Shown here one piece after another: positions 14,742 through 25,532 of a DNA stretch of 64,000 nucleotides. The translations under genes and the position numbers were made by a program. Within the stretch, counting starts at the first letter, position 1; each line of letters opens with the position of its first letter. This DNA comes from Myxococcales bacterium. GTDB taxonomy: Bacteria; Myxococcota_A; Polyangia; Polyangiales; Polyangiaceae. The notes below the pieces were generated by a model, which was not told the origin of the DNA, searched no databases, and saw only the letters and a list, made by a program, of their open reading frames with translations. The stretch covers positions 19,888-83,887 of the forward strand of contig SECP01000043.1 in the NCBI GenBank assembly GCA_004193285.1, in the 5' to 3' direction.

Positions 14742-17700
14742 GATGCCACCTCCGTCAACAAGAGCAAAGCGGGCGTGATGCGCGCGAAGTACAGCACCTC
14801 GCCCGCGTCAGCAGAGAACGCCCACGTGCGCCGTCCGGCGTCACGGGCGCCGAGCAGCTCACTTAGCCCGAGCTGTCGCTCGAGCAGGAGTTCGCGCGCC
14901 GCCGCCTCTTGTTCCGGCGCGGTGCTCGACCTCGGGGCAGCCGACAGCGAGGCGGGGCGTAGCGGCCCGAAGGCGTCCACGTCGATGCTCCGCACACCGG
15001 CGACCGACTGCATCGGTTCGAGCACCGCCGAGAGGTAAGCCGGCTCGCCGATCGCGCGCGCGTCCCACCCTTGACGCGACAGGATGCGCTCGCGGAGCGC
15101 ACCCTCGACTTGCGGCCAGTCGTAGCGCGGGTCGATGCGCACCGAGGCCTGAAGCAGCATCGGCACGGCCTTGGCCACCCTGACCACGGGGCGGAGCAAC
15201 GGATCGCCGTACGCCTGGAGCGCGGCGCGCAGGTTCTTCAACAGGTCCGAGCCTTCCTCGATCAGCACGTCCTCACCACCTGCGATCACGATCTCGACCG
15301 TACCCTGGCGCTCGCGCGCGGTCGCCTTGGTGACGCCAGCGAAGTTGAGCGCGAAGTCGGCGTGGTCGGTCACCGACACCAGCCGGTCGATCGAACGCGC
15401 GGCGATCGGGATGCGCTTGCGGATGGCGTCGCGGTCGTCGGCGTCGGCGCCGCCGGACGAGCGCACCGGGTTGACGACCTCCTGCACGCCGATCGGCCGC
15501 GTGACGAGTGCGTTGATGAGGCCGACATCGACGTTGCCCGAGGCGCCGATGCCGACGCGATAGCGCGCGGTCAGGTTCTCGATACCGGTCGGGAAGCGCG
15601 CGCCGCGACGACCGTCGCCGCCGCGGATCTCGTCCTTGCGATCGCTCATCGTTCGGCTGCGCACGACCTCATCGCGCGCGCCGAGCAGCGAGTACGAAGG
15701 GACCTCGGGCCACAGCACGCCGCTCACGCGCACCGCCAGCGAGCTGGCGATGCCGGACGGCGTGGCCGCGGACTCCCAGGTCCGCGGCCCTTGACGCAGC
15801 GTGAAGCGCTGCTCGGAAACCGAGGCGTCGCCGCTGCCCAGGACCTCGTCACGCGTTTCGCCGTGCGTCGCGTGAACGACGTTGCCGCGCACGATCACGC
15901 TCGAGCGCCGATACACGTTGCGTAGCGGCGTCGCGAACGTGATACGCGTGTAGCCGCTGCTTCGCACCGCGGCCTCGGGCGCGTCGCCGCTGAGCGGCTC
16001 CTTAGCGTGGAGCAGCGCTGGGTCGCGGCTGAACAGAACGCTGCAACTGGCCACCTTCGCGACCTCGGCGACGCGAATGCCGGTCACGCCGGGCAGGTCG
16101 CGCTCGCCCTCGACGATGACCAGACGACCAGCAGGCATGTCGCCGACCGCGCGGTCGAGATCGATGAAGTCGCCACCGACGGGCAGCTCGATCGGCTCAC
16201 CCACGAGCGAGAGCGGCTCGGGTTGGGCATAGGCGAGCGAACGACGGATCGGCTTGATGTCCGCCGACTTCGGCCCTTCGCTCGCGCCCTGCGGCTGCCA
16301 CCAGGCCTCATCCAGCTCGGCCAGCGTCGCCTTGCCCGGCGCGCCGTATGCCAGGCGCGACTGCACCTCGATCGCATCCACCATGAACACGTGCGTCGTG
16401 AGCTCTTCTGCGTCGGGCTGGTCGGCCGGCGGCGCGCGCAGCACGAGCGGCGTGCCCACGCGAATCGCGGCGAGCTCGCCGGCGAGGAAGAGCCGATTGC
16501 TCTTCTCGTCTGCGGCGGGCGCGTGCTCTCGCGGCTCCGATACCGAGGTGGTCTTCCTCTTCTCGAGGACGCTCGAGATCTCTTGGATCGGCGGCACCGC
16601 GTGCCCGAATACCTGCGCACGCACGCGCATGACGTACACGCGCGGCGCCGGCTCGGGCTGCACCGTGTGCGCCAGCGCGGCGAGGTATTCTCGTAGGTCG
16701 GGGTGTCCGGGCGCGATCAGCGCGATCGCCTCGGCGGTCGGCAGCAGTGTGCCACTCGCGGACGCATCGGCGGCGAAGCCGCCGCCGGCGAGCGTGTCCA
16801 GCGTCCGCCCCGCGCGCGCCAAGCTCGCCGTGGCAACGATAGGTTGTGGCACACCTGGAACCGGCGGCGCAGGCTCCGGTGTCGGCGGGTCGGGAACGTC
16901 GGGCGCGTCCGCAGCGACCTCGTCCCACTCGCCGCCGCGAATCCAGGCCCGATCCAGCGGCACGAGCCGCAACGTCGTGTGCGCGGTCTCGGGGTGCGGC
17001 CACGCCTCGCTTACCCGATACACCTCTTCGGGCTTGGGCTTCTCGTTGACTTTGCGCGCTGGGTCGGCGACCAAGACCACGTCGCCGGCCTGCACGTTCT
17101 GGCCGGTGCCTGCGAGGAAGATCTCGATTCGCCCCGTCGCACGCACGCCGCCGAAGCCGTGTCTGGGGTCGTGCGGCCGCACGATGTACTCGCGGCGGAT
17201 GTAGCGGCCCGTCGCGCGCCCGCTCGCCACCATCGCGTTCCACTCGGCCTGCGCATTGATCGCGTGGCTGGTCTCGAACATCTGCGCGGACTGCCCGGGC
17301 CGCGGCGACGACTGCGTGCGCGTACGCTCCGGGATCTCGCCGTCGAAGCCCGCTTGGACCGTGAAGGCAAGGTGCACGCTGGCGGCGACGCCCGGACGAG
17401 GCTCGTAGCCGGTGAGCCGACCGAGCTCGATCACCGACCGCTCCTCGGTGGCGGTGCGCAAGTAACCTTCGTTCGCGATGCGCTCTTGGTAGAAAGTCAG
17501 CACGTCGGAAAGGCACGCCCAGCCATCGAGCAACGCGGTGGCCGCTTCAGGGTCGCCGCCCAGCAAGAAGCTGCGGTGCGACTCGCCAAGGCAGCCCTCG
17601 GCGCCGCGCGAGCTGGCGGCGCTCCCGCCCAAGTCTTGCTCCGCTTGCAGCGCCGACAGCCGAGCGACCATCGTGTTGAAGAAATCGGTGTGCGTACCAA

Positions 17701-17794
17701 CGCGGTACGACAGCGCGCCCTGCCCTGGCGGATTGTCGAGCGGATCGGGCGCAAGGCGGCCCACGCCCTCGCAACACGTGCAATCGCAGCTCAT
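14738..17794 (-). CDS. eCIS putative baseplate assembly protein (J-like, large)
   Basis: 1018 residues from the ATG at 17794, which overlaps the stop of the upstream baseplate gene (ATGA). The open frame continues upstream to 18700, but that part is antisense-like Arg-rich noise over the other baseplate gene. The N-terminus is Cys-rich (MSCDCTCCEG). The region ALLDGWACLSDVLTFYQERIANEGYLRTATEE then shows the helix pattern typical of putative baseplate assembly proteins in eCIS loci. The central and C-terminal parts contain beta-rich inserts and a baseplate-J-like segment near RSIDRLVSVTDHADFALNF with VTKATARERQG. It probably forms the wedge ring of the baseplate together with its paralogue downstream of gp25. 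Confidence 0.82.
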   Translation of the reverse strand: MSCDCTCCEGVGRLAPDPLDNPPGQGALSYRVGTHTDFFNTMVARLSALQAEQDLGGSAASSRGAEGCLGESHRSFLLGGDPEAATALLDGWACLSDVLTFYQERIANEGYLRTATEERSVIELGRLTGYEPRPGVAASVHLAFTVQAGFDGEIPERTRTQSSPRPGQSAQMFETSHAINAQAEWNAMVASGRATGRYIRREYIVRPHDPRHGFGGVRATGRIEIFLAGTGQNVQAGDVVLVADPARKVNEKPKPEEVYRVSEAWPHPETAHTTLRLVPLDRAWIRGGEWDEVAADAPDVPDPPTPEPAPPVPGVPQPIVATASLARAGRTLDTLAGGGFAADASASGTLLPTAEAIALIAPGHPDLREYLAALAHTVQPEPAPRVYVMRVRAQVFGHAVPPIQEISSVLEKRKTTSVSEPREHAPAADEKSNRLFLAGELAAIRVGTPLVLRAPPADQPDAEELTTHVFMVDAIEVQSRLAYGAPGKATLAELDEAWWQPQGASEGPKSADIKPIRRSLAYAQPEPLSLVGEPIELPVGGDFIDLDRAVGDMPAGRLVIVEGERDLPGVTGIRVAEVAKVASCSVLFSRDPALLHAKEPLSGDAPEAAVRSSGYTRITFATPLRNVYRRSSVIVRGNVVHATHGETRDEVLGSGDASVSEQRFTLRQGPRTWESAATPSGIASSLAVRVSGVLWPEVPSYSLLGARDEVVRSRTMSDRKDEIRGGDGRRGARFPTGIENLTARYRVGIGASGNVDVGLINALVTRPIGVQEVVNPVRSSGGADADDRDAIRKRIPIAARSIDRLVSVTDHADFALNFAGVTKATARERQGTVEIVIAGGEDVLIEEGSDLLKNLRAALQAYGDPLLRPVVRVAKAVPMLLQASVRIDPRYDWPQVEGALRERILSRQGWDARAIGEPAYLSAVLEPMQSVAGVRSIDVDAFGPLRPASLSAAPRSSTAPEQEAAARELLLERQLGLSELLGARDAGRRTWAFSADAGEVLYFARITPALLLLTEVAS

Positions 17795-20361
17795 CGTCCA
17801 CCTCCGATCGACAGCTCGATCACGCCGTGCTCCGGCATCGCAGGATCGTGCTCGAGCTGCACGATCTCCAACGGGCCCGTGCGCAACTCCCCAGCGTCGA
17901 GCTCGCCCTGATCGCCCTTGAACAGCCGCTCCATGCCGAGCACCGAGACGTCGATCACGCCCGGCACCGCCTGCACCGCGGCGACCAGCGCGCTGAGCGC
18001 CAACGTCTGCCCGAACGTGAAGCGGTCCGGGTGAAAGAGCCCGTCGCGACCGACCAGCGCCTCGAGCACCGCGGCGCGAACATGTGCGCGCTGGTACTGC
18101 GGACTCGCGCAGACCTGGAGGCGCACGCGCACGGGCACATAGCTCGCGGCGCTTACGCGTAGGTCGTGGCCGATCCGCCGGTAGCGCTCGAGGTCCAGCT
18201 CGATGGTCGCGCGGAGCGCCGGCGTCGCCGGCTCCTCGCCCTTTGGATCGAGGCCCACCAGCACCTCGTACCAGCTTCCCGTCCAGCGCAGGGCCGCGGA
18301 CGCCCGCTGTAGCTCCTCGTGATCGCGCAGCGCGAGGCTCGCGTAGTCGTCGGGGATTACTGCGCGCTCGCGGCGCTCGCGCAGTGACGCCGGCGCCAGC
18401 AGCCGGACGTCGTCGACCGGCTCCGGTGCTTGGCCACCGGCCGCCGGCAACGGGTTGCGCACCCCGACATGGCCGCTCGTACCGCTTCGGACCGCGACGT
18501 GCACGATCGACTCCGAGGCAACGTTGCCTGCGGGGCCGTTGCCGATCCGATAGTGAGCCTTCACCGCCGTGCCTGGCTCGGGCGCAAGGCCGTTGACGTC
18601 GTCGCCGAACCGCAGGTGTGCGTCGCCTTCGTCGTCCATCTCGACCACGAAATGGACGTCGTCGGCGCTCGACTCGAGCAGGTCGCGCTTGGGCCACCAT
18701 GTGCGGTCCGGCACGGCGCCGTGCGCGGGCGTAGCGAGCTGCAAGGCGGGCAACGCCGCGCGCGGGTCCGAGCGCAACATGACGCTCGCCGCCGGCGGCA
18801 AAGAGATGTGCGCAGCCTCGCGATCGAGCGCGTTCGATGACGGTAGCGGCGCACGGAACGTCAGCGGGCCTCGCGGCAGCTGCGGACGCAAGCGCGTGGC
18901 ACGCACCGTAGTGAATGCGGTGCGCCCGGGTCCTTCACACGTCGCGATCGGCGTCTCGCCCTCGACGCTACCTAGGTCGTCGCTCACCTCGCGCCCGTGG
19001 TCGACGAGCACGACGTTCCCGCGGGCGACGCTGACGTCTTGAATCGGCTCGCAGCCGTCGTCCGGGTTGAGCGAGGACAAGCACAGCGCGAACGGCAGCG
19101 CGTCCTGGGCCACCCACTCGACATCGTAGAGCCGCTGCTCGCCCTCGACCACGGGGTCGTGCGCAAGCGTCACCGACTTCAGCCGCACCGCGTGGCGGTG
19201 GGTAGGATCGGCATGCTCGGGGCGGCCGGTCCGCGGACCCAGGACCTCTTCCAAGATCAAGACGTCGCCGGCTCCGAGCGGTGGCGCCGTTGCGCTCGGG
19301 TCTTCGTGGTCAGGCGCGATCTGCAGCGTCGCCCGGGTCGCCCCTCGCGGTAAGCAGCATTCCTCGCCACCCCACGTATAAAAGCGAATGCGACCGAGGG
19401 CGGATTTGATCTCGATGTGCTCGCCGTCGCGCAGCGCCTCGTTCACCGGCAAGAACACCTCGAGCGGCGTTCCGGCTTCGATTGCCTCCGCGACCGACTC
19501 GGCGCTGACGAGTGCGTGCCACCCTGCAACGCGGGTGTAGAAGGCCACGTCGGCCGCGCGCCAGCGATCGTTTTTGTCACTGCACACCGCCACCCAAGCG
19601 CGCGCGTTGACGCCCTCGTGCATGGCGTAGTCCACCAAACGCGCGTGCCGGCGGATCGAACGGCGCAAGCGCGCTGTCTCGAGGTAGGCCTCCGTCGCGA
19701 TCACATCTTGGCGGTAGCTGAGGTGATCGCCGACGTACGCCATCAGCTCGACGAGCGTGACTCCGATGTCGGGCACGTGGCGCTCGCGCCATGCCGGCAG
19801 CACCAGCGAGAGACGCTCGAGCAGCAGCTGCCGGAAGCTCGCATAGTCCTTGGCGGTGTAGTCGAGCAGCGGCCCGGCGGTACCGCCTCCGTCGCACGCC
19901 TTGCGGCGCTCCGCGCAATCCAGCGTGGCGGGGCAATCGAGCTTGAACGTAAAGCTCGCGCGGTCGTAGCGTGGGTCGACGCCTTCGAGCGGCTCGAGCG
20001 CCGCCTCGTCGCGGTCGCGGTCGCGGATCAGGCGAATCGTGTAGGTCGAGGCATCCCCCTCTTCGTTCAAGTCCAGCTCGACGACCTGATCACCTTCGGG
20101 ATCGGCTACGAGCTCGGCGGCGCGAACGCGCAGCCCGCGGATCCGCCGGCCGCCTTCGATGCGCCACGCGCGCGGCTGGAGCAGCGCGTCGGGAGCGCCG
20201 CCGAGCAGCCGCACGCGCAAGCGCGGGCGCGCCGGCAGCGACGAATCGACCCCTTCGTCATCGGCGTAGCGCCGGTATTCGACTGCGTCGATCCCGGTAA
20301 GCGCGGACGTTGCGCGCACCGCCGCTCGGCGCTCGCTGGATCGGCAGATCACCTCGGTCAT
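17791..20361 (-). CDS. eCIS putative baseplate assembly protein (J-like)
   Basis: 856 residues starting at the ATG at 20361, which overlaps the gp25 stop by 4 bp. The long frame reaching 21168 upstream is not coding. After an N-terminal beta-rich domain (about 1-150) comes DYTAKDYASFRQLLLERL, then DIGVTLVELMAYVGDHLSYRQD and AYLETARLRRSIRRHARLVDY, the standard signature of this baseplate family. The C-terminal region (VIPDDYASLALRDHEELQRASAALRW and later RVRLQVCASPQYQRAHVRAAVLEAL) matches baseplate J / Afp11-like proteins. Its order gp25, J-like, J-like, gpI-like parallels other eCIS clusters. Confidence 0.85.
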   Translation of the reverse strand: MTEVICRSSERRAAVRATSALTGIDAVEYRRYADDEGVDSSLPARPRLRVRLLGGAPDALLQPRAWRIEGGRRIRGLRVRAAELVADPEGDQVVELDLNEEGDASTYTIRLIRDRDRDEAALEPLEGVDPRYDRASFTFKLDCPATLDCAERRKACDGGGTAGPLLDYTAKDYASFRQLLLERLSLVLPAWRERHVPDIGVTLVELMAYVGDHLSYRQDVIATEAYLETARLRRSIRRHARLVDYAMHEGVNARAWVAVCSDKNDRWRAADVAFYTRVAGWHALVSAESVAEAIEAGTPLEVFLPVNEALRDGEHIEIKSALGRIRFYTWGGEECCLPRGATRATLQIAPDHEDPSATAPPLGAGDVLILEEVLGPRTGRPEHADPTHRHAVRLKSVTLAHDPVVEGEQRLYDVEWVAQDALPFALCLSSLNPDDGCEPIQDVSVARGNVVLVDHGREVSDDLGSVEGETPIATCEGPGRTAFTTVRATRLRPQLPRGPLTFRAPLPSSNALDREAAHISLPPAASVMLRSDPRAALPALQLATPAHGAVPDRTWWPKRDLLESSADDVHFVVEMDDEGDAHLRFGDDVNGLAPEPGTAVKAHYRIGNGPAGNVASESIVHVAVRSGTSGHVGVRNPLPAAGGQAPEPVDDVRLLAPASLRERRERAVIPDDYASLALRDHEELQRASAALRWTGSWYEVLVGLDPKGEEPATPALRATIELDLERYRRIGHDLRVSAASYVPVRVRLQVCASPQYQRAHVRAAVLEALVGRDGLFHPDRFTFGQTLALSALVAAVQAVPGVIDVSVLGMERLFKGDQGELDAGELRTGPLEIVQLEHDPAMPEHGVIELSIGGGR

Positions 20362-20720
20362 CGCGGCACCTCGCTGCGAAACCGCTCCTCGCGGCGCTCG
20401 CCGGTGCGTCGCACCGCGAAGCGGACGGTGATCGCCAGCACGCTGTCCTCGGCCACGACCTCGACCGCGTGCGGCTCGATCACGTCGCCGAGCCAGCGCT
20501 GGATCGACGCCATCACCGTGTACTGCACCGCCGCGGCGAGCTCGGGGCTGTTGGGCTCGAACACTTGGCGCAAGAGACCCGAGCCGAAGTCCGGCCGGTT
20601 GACCCGCTCGCCGGGGCTCGTGAGCAGCAACTGCTCGAGCATGTCCCGCAGGTGATCGCCCGCGGTCGTTGTCGCGGCCGCGCCGAGCGCATCGAAGTGG
20701 AAAGGGTGATCGATGTTCAT
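20358..20720 (-). CDS. eCIS gp25-like baseplate wedge protein (GPW/gp25 family)
   Basis: 120 residues. The pattern DHLRDMLEQLLLTSPGERV, NRPDFGSGLLRQVFEPN and then AAVQYTVMASIQRWL is diagnostic of the GPW/gp25 family. In contractile tails this small protein sits at the baseplate core and provides the strand that seeds sheath polymerisation. It starts 3 bp after the spike-base gene and overlaps the J-like gene by 4 bp. Length is normal for the family. Confidence 0.92.
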   Translation of the reverse strand: MNIDHPFHFDALGAAATTTAGDHLRDMLEQLLLTSPGERVNRPDFGSGLLRQVFEPNSPELAAAVQYTVMASIQRWLGDVIEPHAVEVVAEDSVLAITVRFAVRRTGERREERFRSEVPR

Positions 20721-20723
20721 GGC

Positions 20724-21293
20724 TCAACCCACGTTGATTGCGGCGCCGTCTATGGTGACGCTGCTCGAGCTGATCTCGGCGACGCCGCACACCGGCGCCG
20801 CCGCGCCGGGTACCTGCTCCGTCGTGAGCTTGATGCTCTGGCCGTCCAGCTTCAGACGGGTGCGCGGGACGACTTGCTGCAGGTGCTCGACGCTCAAGGT
20901 GTCGCCATCGAATGTCACGACCCACTTGCCGACCTTGAGCACCCCCTTGTTCGGATCGATGCCGGCCAGCGGTGCCAGCGCCGCCATCGTCATCGGCAGC
21001 GCCTGCGCCTCGGGCGGGAAGAAGCAGCCGGTCCAGATCGGTCGGTTCGGGTTGCCGTGCTCGAACTCCGCCCACACCCAAGCATCCTTGGGAGGGATGA
21101 AGAACAGGCCCGTCCCACCGCCTGGCGTCGTACCCGCCGAAGCGAGCGGAAACGCGGGCAGCGCCCAACCCGAGATCTGCGTGCCGAGCACGTCGGGGAT
21201 GCGAAGCTTGAGTCGGCCAATCTTGTAGTCGTCCGCGTTGCTCTCCACCTGCGCCCGGTATTTGCCCCAGAACTCTCTACGTGCGTTGCTCAT
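20724..21293 (-). CDS. eCIS gp5-like spike base protein
   Basis: 189 residues from the ATG at 21293 (ATGA overlap with the hub gene). The N-terminus REFWGKYRAQV followed by GRLKLRIPDVLG, GLFFIPPKDAWVWAEFEHGNPNRPIW and TGCFFPPE is an OB-fold domain of the gp5/VgrG type that sits between hub and spike in eCIS. The C-terminal part (KWVVTFDGDTLSV, KLDGQSIKLTTE, EISSSSVTIDGAAINVG) is a short run of beta-strands, much shorter than the spike helix of T4 gp5. The DUF4280 protein probably caps it. Confidence 0.85.
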   Translation of the reverse strand: MSNARREFWGKYRAQVESNADDYKIGRLKLRIPDVLGTQISGWALPAFPLASAGTTPGGGTGLFFIPPKDAWVWAEFEHGNPNRPIWTGCFFPPEAQALPMTMAALAPLAGIDPNKGVLKVGKWVVTFDGDTLSVEHLQQVVPRTRLKLDGQSIKLTTEQVPGAAAPVCGVAEISSSSVTIDGAAINVG

Positions 21294-22408
21294 GGTGGAA
21301 CCACCGGGGTAGGAGAAATGAATCCACTCCGCTTGAGCGTGAAGCCTTGCTTGTACTCTCCGGGCTGGATGCGGTGAGTGACCTGCTCCACGTTGTAGAG
21401 GCCATCCCACGTGAGGCCCATGCCGCGTATGCCGACCAAGCGGCGCGATCGCAGCACCGCTCCGTAGCGCACGCCGTCGACCTCGCCTGTCAGCTGGATC
21501 GGGTTGCTGCTTCGAGCGGTCGCGGCGAGGCCTTCGAGCAACGCCTGCGCGGGCGAGAGCCCCGTCGTGTTGCGGGCGACGGAGGTTCGCAGCGAAGGCG
21601 CGGCGCGCACCGTCGGCGGCAGGGCCGTGATCGGCGGGATGGAGACCGGGATCTGCACGCCCGTGTTCGGTTCCGTGATGTTCACGACCGGCGTCGCGGG
21701 GCCGAGCGCGTCGTACGAGCCGGACAGCGGACCCTCGCTGGCACGGTGGCTGTTTTCGCCGACGTTGATCGCCGGCTGCGGCAAGCCTTGTGGCGCGTCG
21801 GGCCCCCAGTACGCGCGCGACACGCCGGGCGCCACCGGCTCCACGAAGAACACGAAGCCGTTGTTCTCCGCCAGGTGGCGGATGCACGCGAGGTCGGTGC
21901 CTTGCCACGTCGGCGTGAGCTCGGTAGGCAGCGGTACGCCCGTGGTCGGCGTGACCACCGGCATGATCTGATACCGCGCCAGGTACGGCGCGAGCAGCTC
22001 GGTCACGATCGCGAAGTCCGGTCGGAGCTCGAAGGTCCGGCTGTGTTCTTCGAGGTCCATCATGAGCGTGAGGTCCTCGCCCGTGACGTGCAGCACGCTC
22101 TCGCCCGCCTCCGGTGAGCACGTGAACTGGAGGTTCGTGACGATGCCGTCGATCAGCACCTCCGGCATCGCGCCCATCACCAGCGTCACCACGACCCGCG
22201 CGGGCGGCTCGAACATCCCGCTCGCGATGAGCGAGCTGTCCAGCAACGCATCGCGCCCCACCGCGAAGGTGAGCTGAAAGCCGTCGCGGCCGTTGTTGCT
22301 CATGCGTACTTCGACCGCGCGCAGCGCCTCCATGACGGCAAACGGCGCCGGAAGGGGCAGCGTTGGGCCGACCTGGAGGAACAGCTGTATGCCGAGGAGA
22401 TCGATCAT
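21290..22408 (-). CDS. eCIS hub protein (gpD/VgrG N-terminal-like)
   Basis: 372 residues. It resembles the phage late-control gpD / gp27-like hub: RMSNNGRDGFQLTFAVG early, GMFEPPARVVVTLVMG, LHVTGEDLTLMMDLEEHS, then IRHLAENNGFVFFVEPV and a late GIRGMGLTWDGLYNVEQVTHRIQPGEYKQGF, which is conserved at the end of eCIS hub proteins. It would form the trimeric adaptor between the six-fold tube and the three-fold spike. A Pro/Thr-rich linker (about 245-285) interrupts the fold. It starts 6 bp after the LysM gene and overlaps the spike-base start by 4 bp. Confidence 0.83.
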   Translation of the reverse strand: MIDLLGIQLFLQVGPTLPLPAPFAVMEALRAVEVRMSNNGRDGFQLTFAVGRDALLDSSLIASGMFEPPARVVVTLVMGAMPEVLIDGIVTNLQFTCSPEAGESVLHVTGEDLTLMMDLEEHSRTFELRPDFAIVTELLAPYLARYQIMPVVTPTTGVPLPTELTPTWQGTDLACIRHLAENNGFVFFVEPVAPGVSRAYWGPDAPQGLPQPAINVGENSHRASEGPLSGSYDALGPATPVVNITEPNTGVQIPVSIPPITALPPTVRAAPSLRTSVARNTTGLSPAQALLEGLAATARSSNPIQLTGEVDGVRYGAVLRSRRLVGIRGMGLTWDGLYNVEQVTHRIQPGEYKQGFTLKRSGFISPTPVVPP

Positions 22409-22414
22409 GGGGAC

Positions 22415-22705
22415 TCAACGCAACGTGGGCATCGGAATGATCAAGACACGGCCGGGATCTCGCGTGAGGTCGTCGGGGCGCTCGGCGCGGTTGGCGTCGC
22501 ATACGCGCCAAAACAGCTCAGGGTCCGCCAAGTGCCGCGCAGTCACGTTGTCGATGCGGTCACCGGCGACCACGATGTGCTCCGCCAGCGGCACCGGCGC
22601 CACCAACGGGATGAAGCGCCTTCGCACGTAGCGTACGACACGACCCTCCGTGGTGGCATGCTCGGTTATCTCGACGCCGGCGTAGCGACTGCTGGGCTGA
22701 AACAT
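22415..22705 (-). CDS. eCIS LysM-domain protein
   Basis: 96 residues. The second half is a LysM-like module: AEHIVVAGDRIDNVTARHL, then PELFWRVCDANRAERPDDL and VLIIPMP. The first part has RYVRRRFIPLVAP, as in small LysM proteins of other eCIS loci (Afp7-like end). The module probably packs at the inner baseplate and stabilises the hub; binding to peptidoglycan is possible but unproven. It lies 12 bp after the CIS-tube gene and 6 bp before the hub gene. Confidence 0.85.
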   Translation of the reverse strand: MFQPSSRYAGVEITEHATTEGRVVRYVRRRFIPLVAPVPLAEHIVVAGDRIDNVTARHLADPELFWRVCDANRAERPDDLTRDPGRVLIIPMPTLR

Positions 22706-22717
22706 GCTGGCCTCCGT

Positions 22718-23362
22718 TCAGAAGATTTTCAGCGAGCTGCCGAAGTTTGCGACGCTCCACCCGGTATTGCTCGTTGCGAGCAGCTCCTTGGTCACCTGGT
22801 GCACCATGAACAAAACCGAGCCGGCGTGCGTAGGCGGCAGGTCGTAGTAGCTGAGCACGGTCATGGTCAGATCGACCCGCGCGCGGATTGGGTTGAGCAT
22901 GTTGTCGTGTGCTTCTTCCGTAATCGTCATGTCGGTGATCTTCACCGGCACGACGCGCGACGGTCCCCATACGAACAGGGTGAGTGGTGCCTGCGGGGCG
23001 ACGATGTTGGTGAGCCCACCTTGCATCACCGCCCAGTTCAGGATCACGAACAGGCTCTTCGGGTAGAGCAGCATCTCCATCGCCGCGACCGGTGCGTGCA
23101 CGCCCACCGCCGTCGCCGCGCCGCCAGCTTGATCGGCCGCGTCGACCTCGACCTGCACGGTCACCGTCTCCCGCGGCGGACCGACCAGCCTGAGCGCCTC
23201 AGCGCGCGCGCCGAGCTCGCGACGCGGCGTACGTGCCGTGAGCTTGCGAGAGATCGTGTCCGGGTTGTATTGGAACACCGCCACGCTCGCGAGCGGGTTG
23301 TAGATATCCATCCCGATGATTGCCCCCTTGAGCAGGCGAGGTGCGATGGGTGGCGTCGTCAC
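22718..23362 (-). CDS. eCIS CIS-tube/hub-adaptor protein
   Basis: 214 residues. The N-terminus (KGAIIGMDIYNP, then VAVFQYNPDTISRKLTAR) and the middle (HAPVAAMEMLLYP, LTLFVWGPSRVVPVKITDMTITEEAHDNMLNPIRA) match the CIS tube protein family. Members form the first tube layer on the hub and often carry or neighbour a LysM domain. Here the LysM module is the separate next gene. The start overlaps the preceding small gene by 4 bp. Confidence 0.87.
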   Translation of the reverse strand: MTTPPIAPRLLKGAIIGMDIYNPLASVAVFQYNPDTISRKLTARTPRRELGARAEALRLVGPPRETVTVQVEVDAADQAGGAATAVGVHAPVAAMEMLLYPKSLFVILNWAVMQGGLTNIVAPQAPLTLFVWGPSRVVPVKITDMTITEEAHDNMLNPIRARVDLTMTVLSYYDLPPTHAGSVLFMVHQVTKELLATSNTGWSVANFGSSLKIF

Positions 23363-23588
23363 GAGGCTCTCCGGGGTGGCGTCGCGCGGGCGATCGCGGC
23401 GCCCACACCATTCATGTCGTTGTGCTCGGCCGTCAGCAGCGAAGCGCTGCGCGTGAAGGCCTGGGGCGTGCCGGCTCGGAATGCGGCCGCGATGCCTGCG
23501 CGCACCTCGGCCTCGAGCGAGGCAACGTCCGCGCCATGCTCGGCGTCAATCACCACCTCGTCGATGTGCACGACGACACGGCGCGAGG

Positions 23589-23592
<4 letters not shown>
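23359..23592 (-). CDS. Small eCIS-associated protein (77 aa)
   Basis: 77 residues located between the ATPase and CIS-tube genes with 4-bp overlaps on both sides, so it is very probably translated. It starts RRVVVHIDEVVID, then has a helix (DVASLEAEVRAGIAAAFR) and a disordered Ala/Arg tail. Short proteins with a VHIDEVVxDG-like N-terminus occur at this position in other eCIS loci. Function unknown. Confidence 0.7.

Positions 23593-25528
<1,936 letters not shown>

Positions 25529-25532
<4 letters not shown>

Noticed and set aside
12960..15038. 692-codon plus-strand frame
   Set aside because: Antisense to two recognised baseplate genes; composition is His/Arg/Asp-rich as expected of a reverse-frame shadow in GC-rich DNA.
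14738..18700. Open frame of 1320 codons on the minus strand as a single giant baseplate gene
   Set aside because: Codons above 17794 are Arg/Ala-rich readings antisense or out of frame to the other baseplate gene; the ATG at 17794 with a 4-bp overlap is the natural start.
17791..21168. Open frame of 1125 codons as one baseplate gene
   Set aside because: The part above 20361 overlaps gp25 and the spike-base gene in another frame and lacks protein-like composition.
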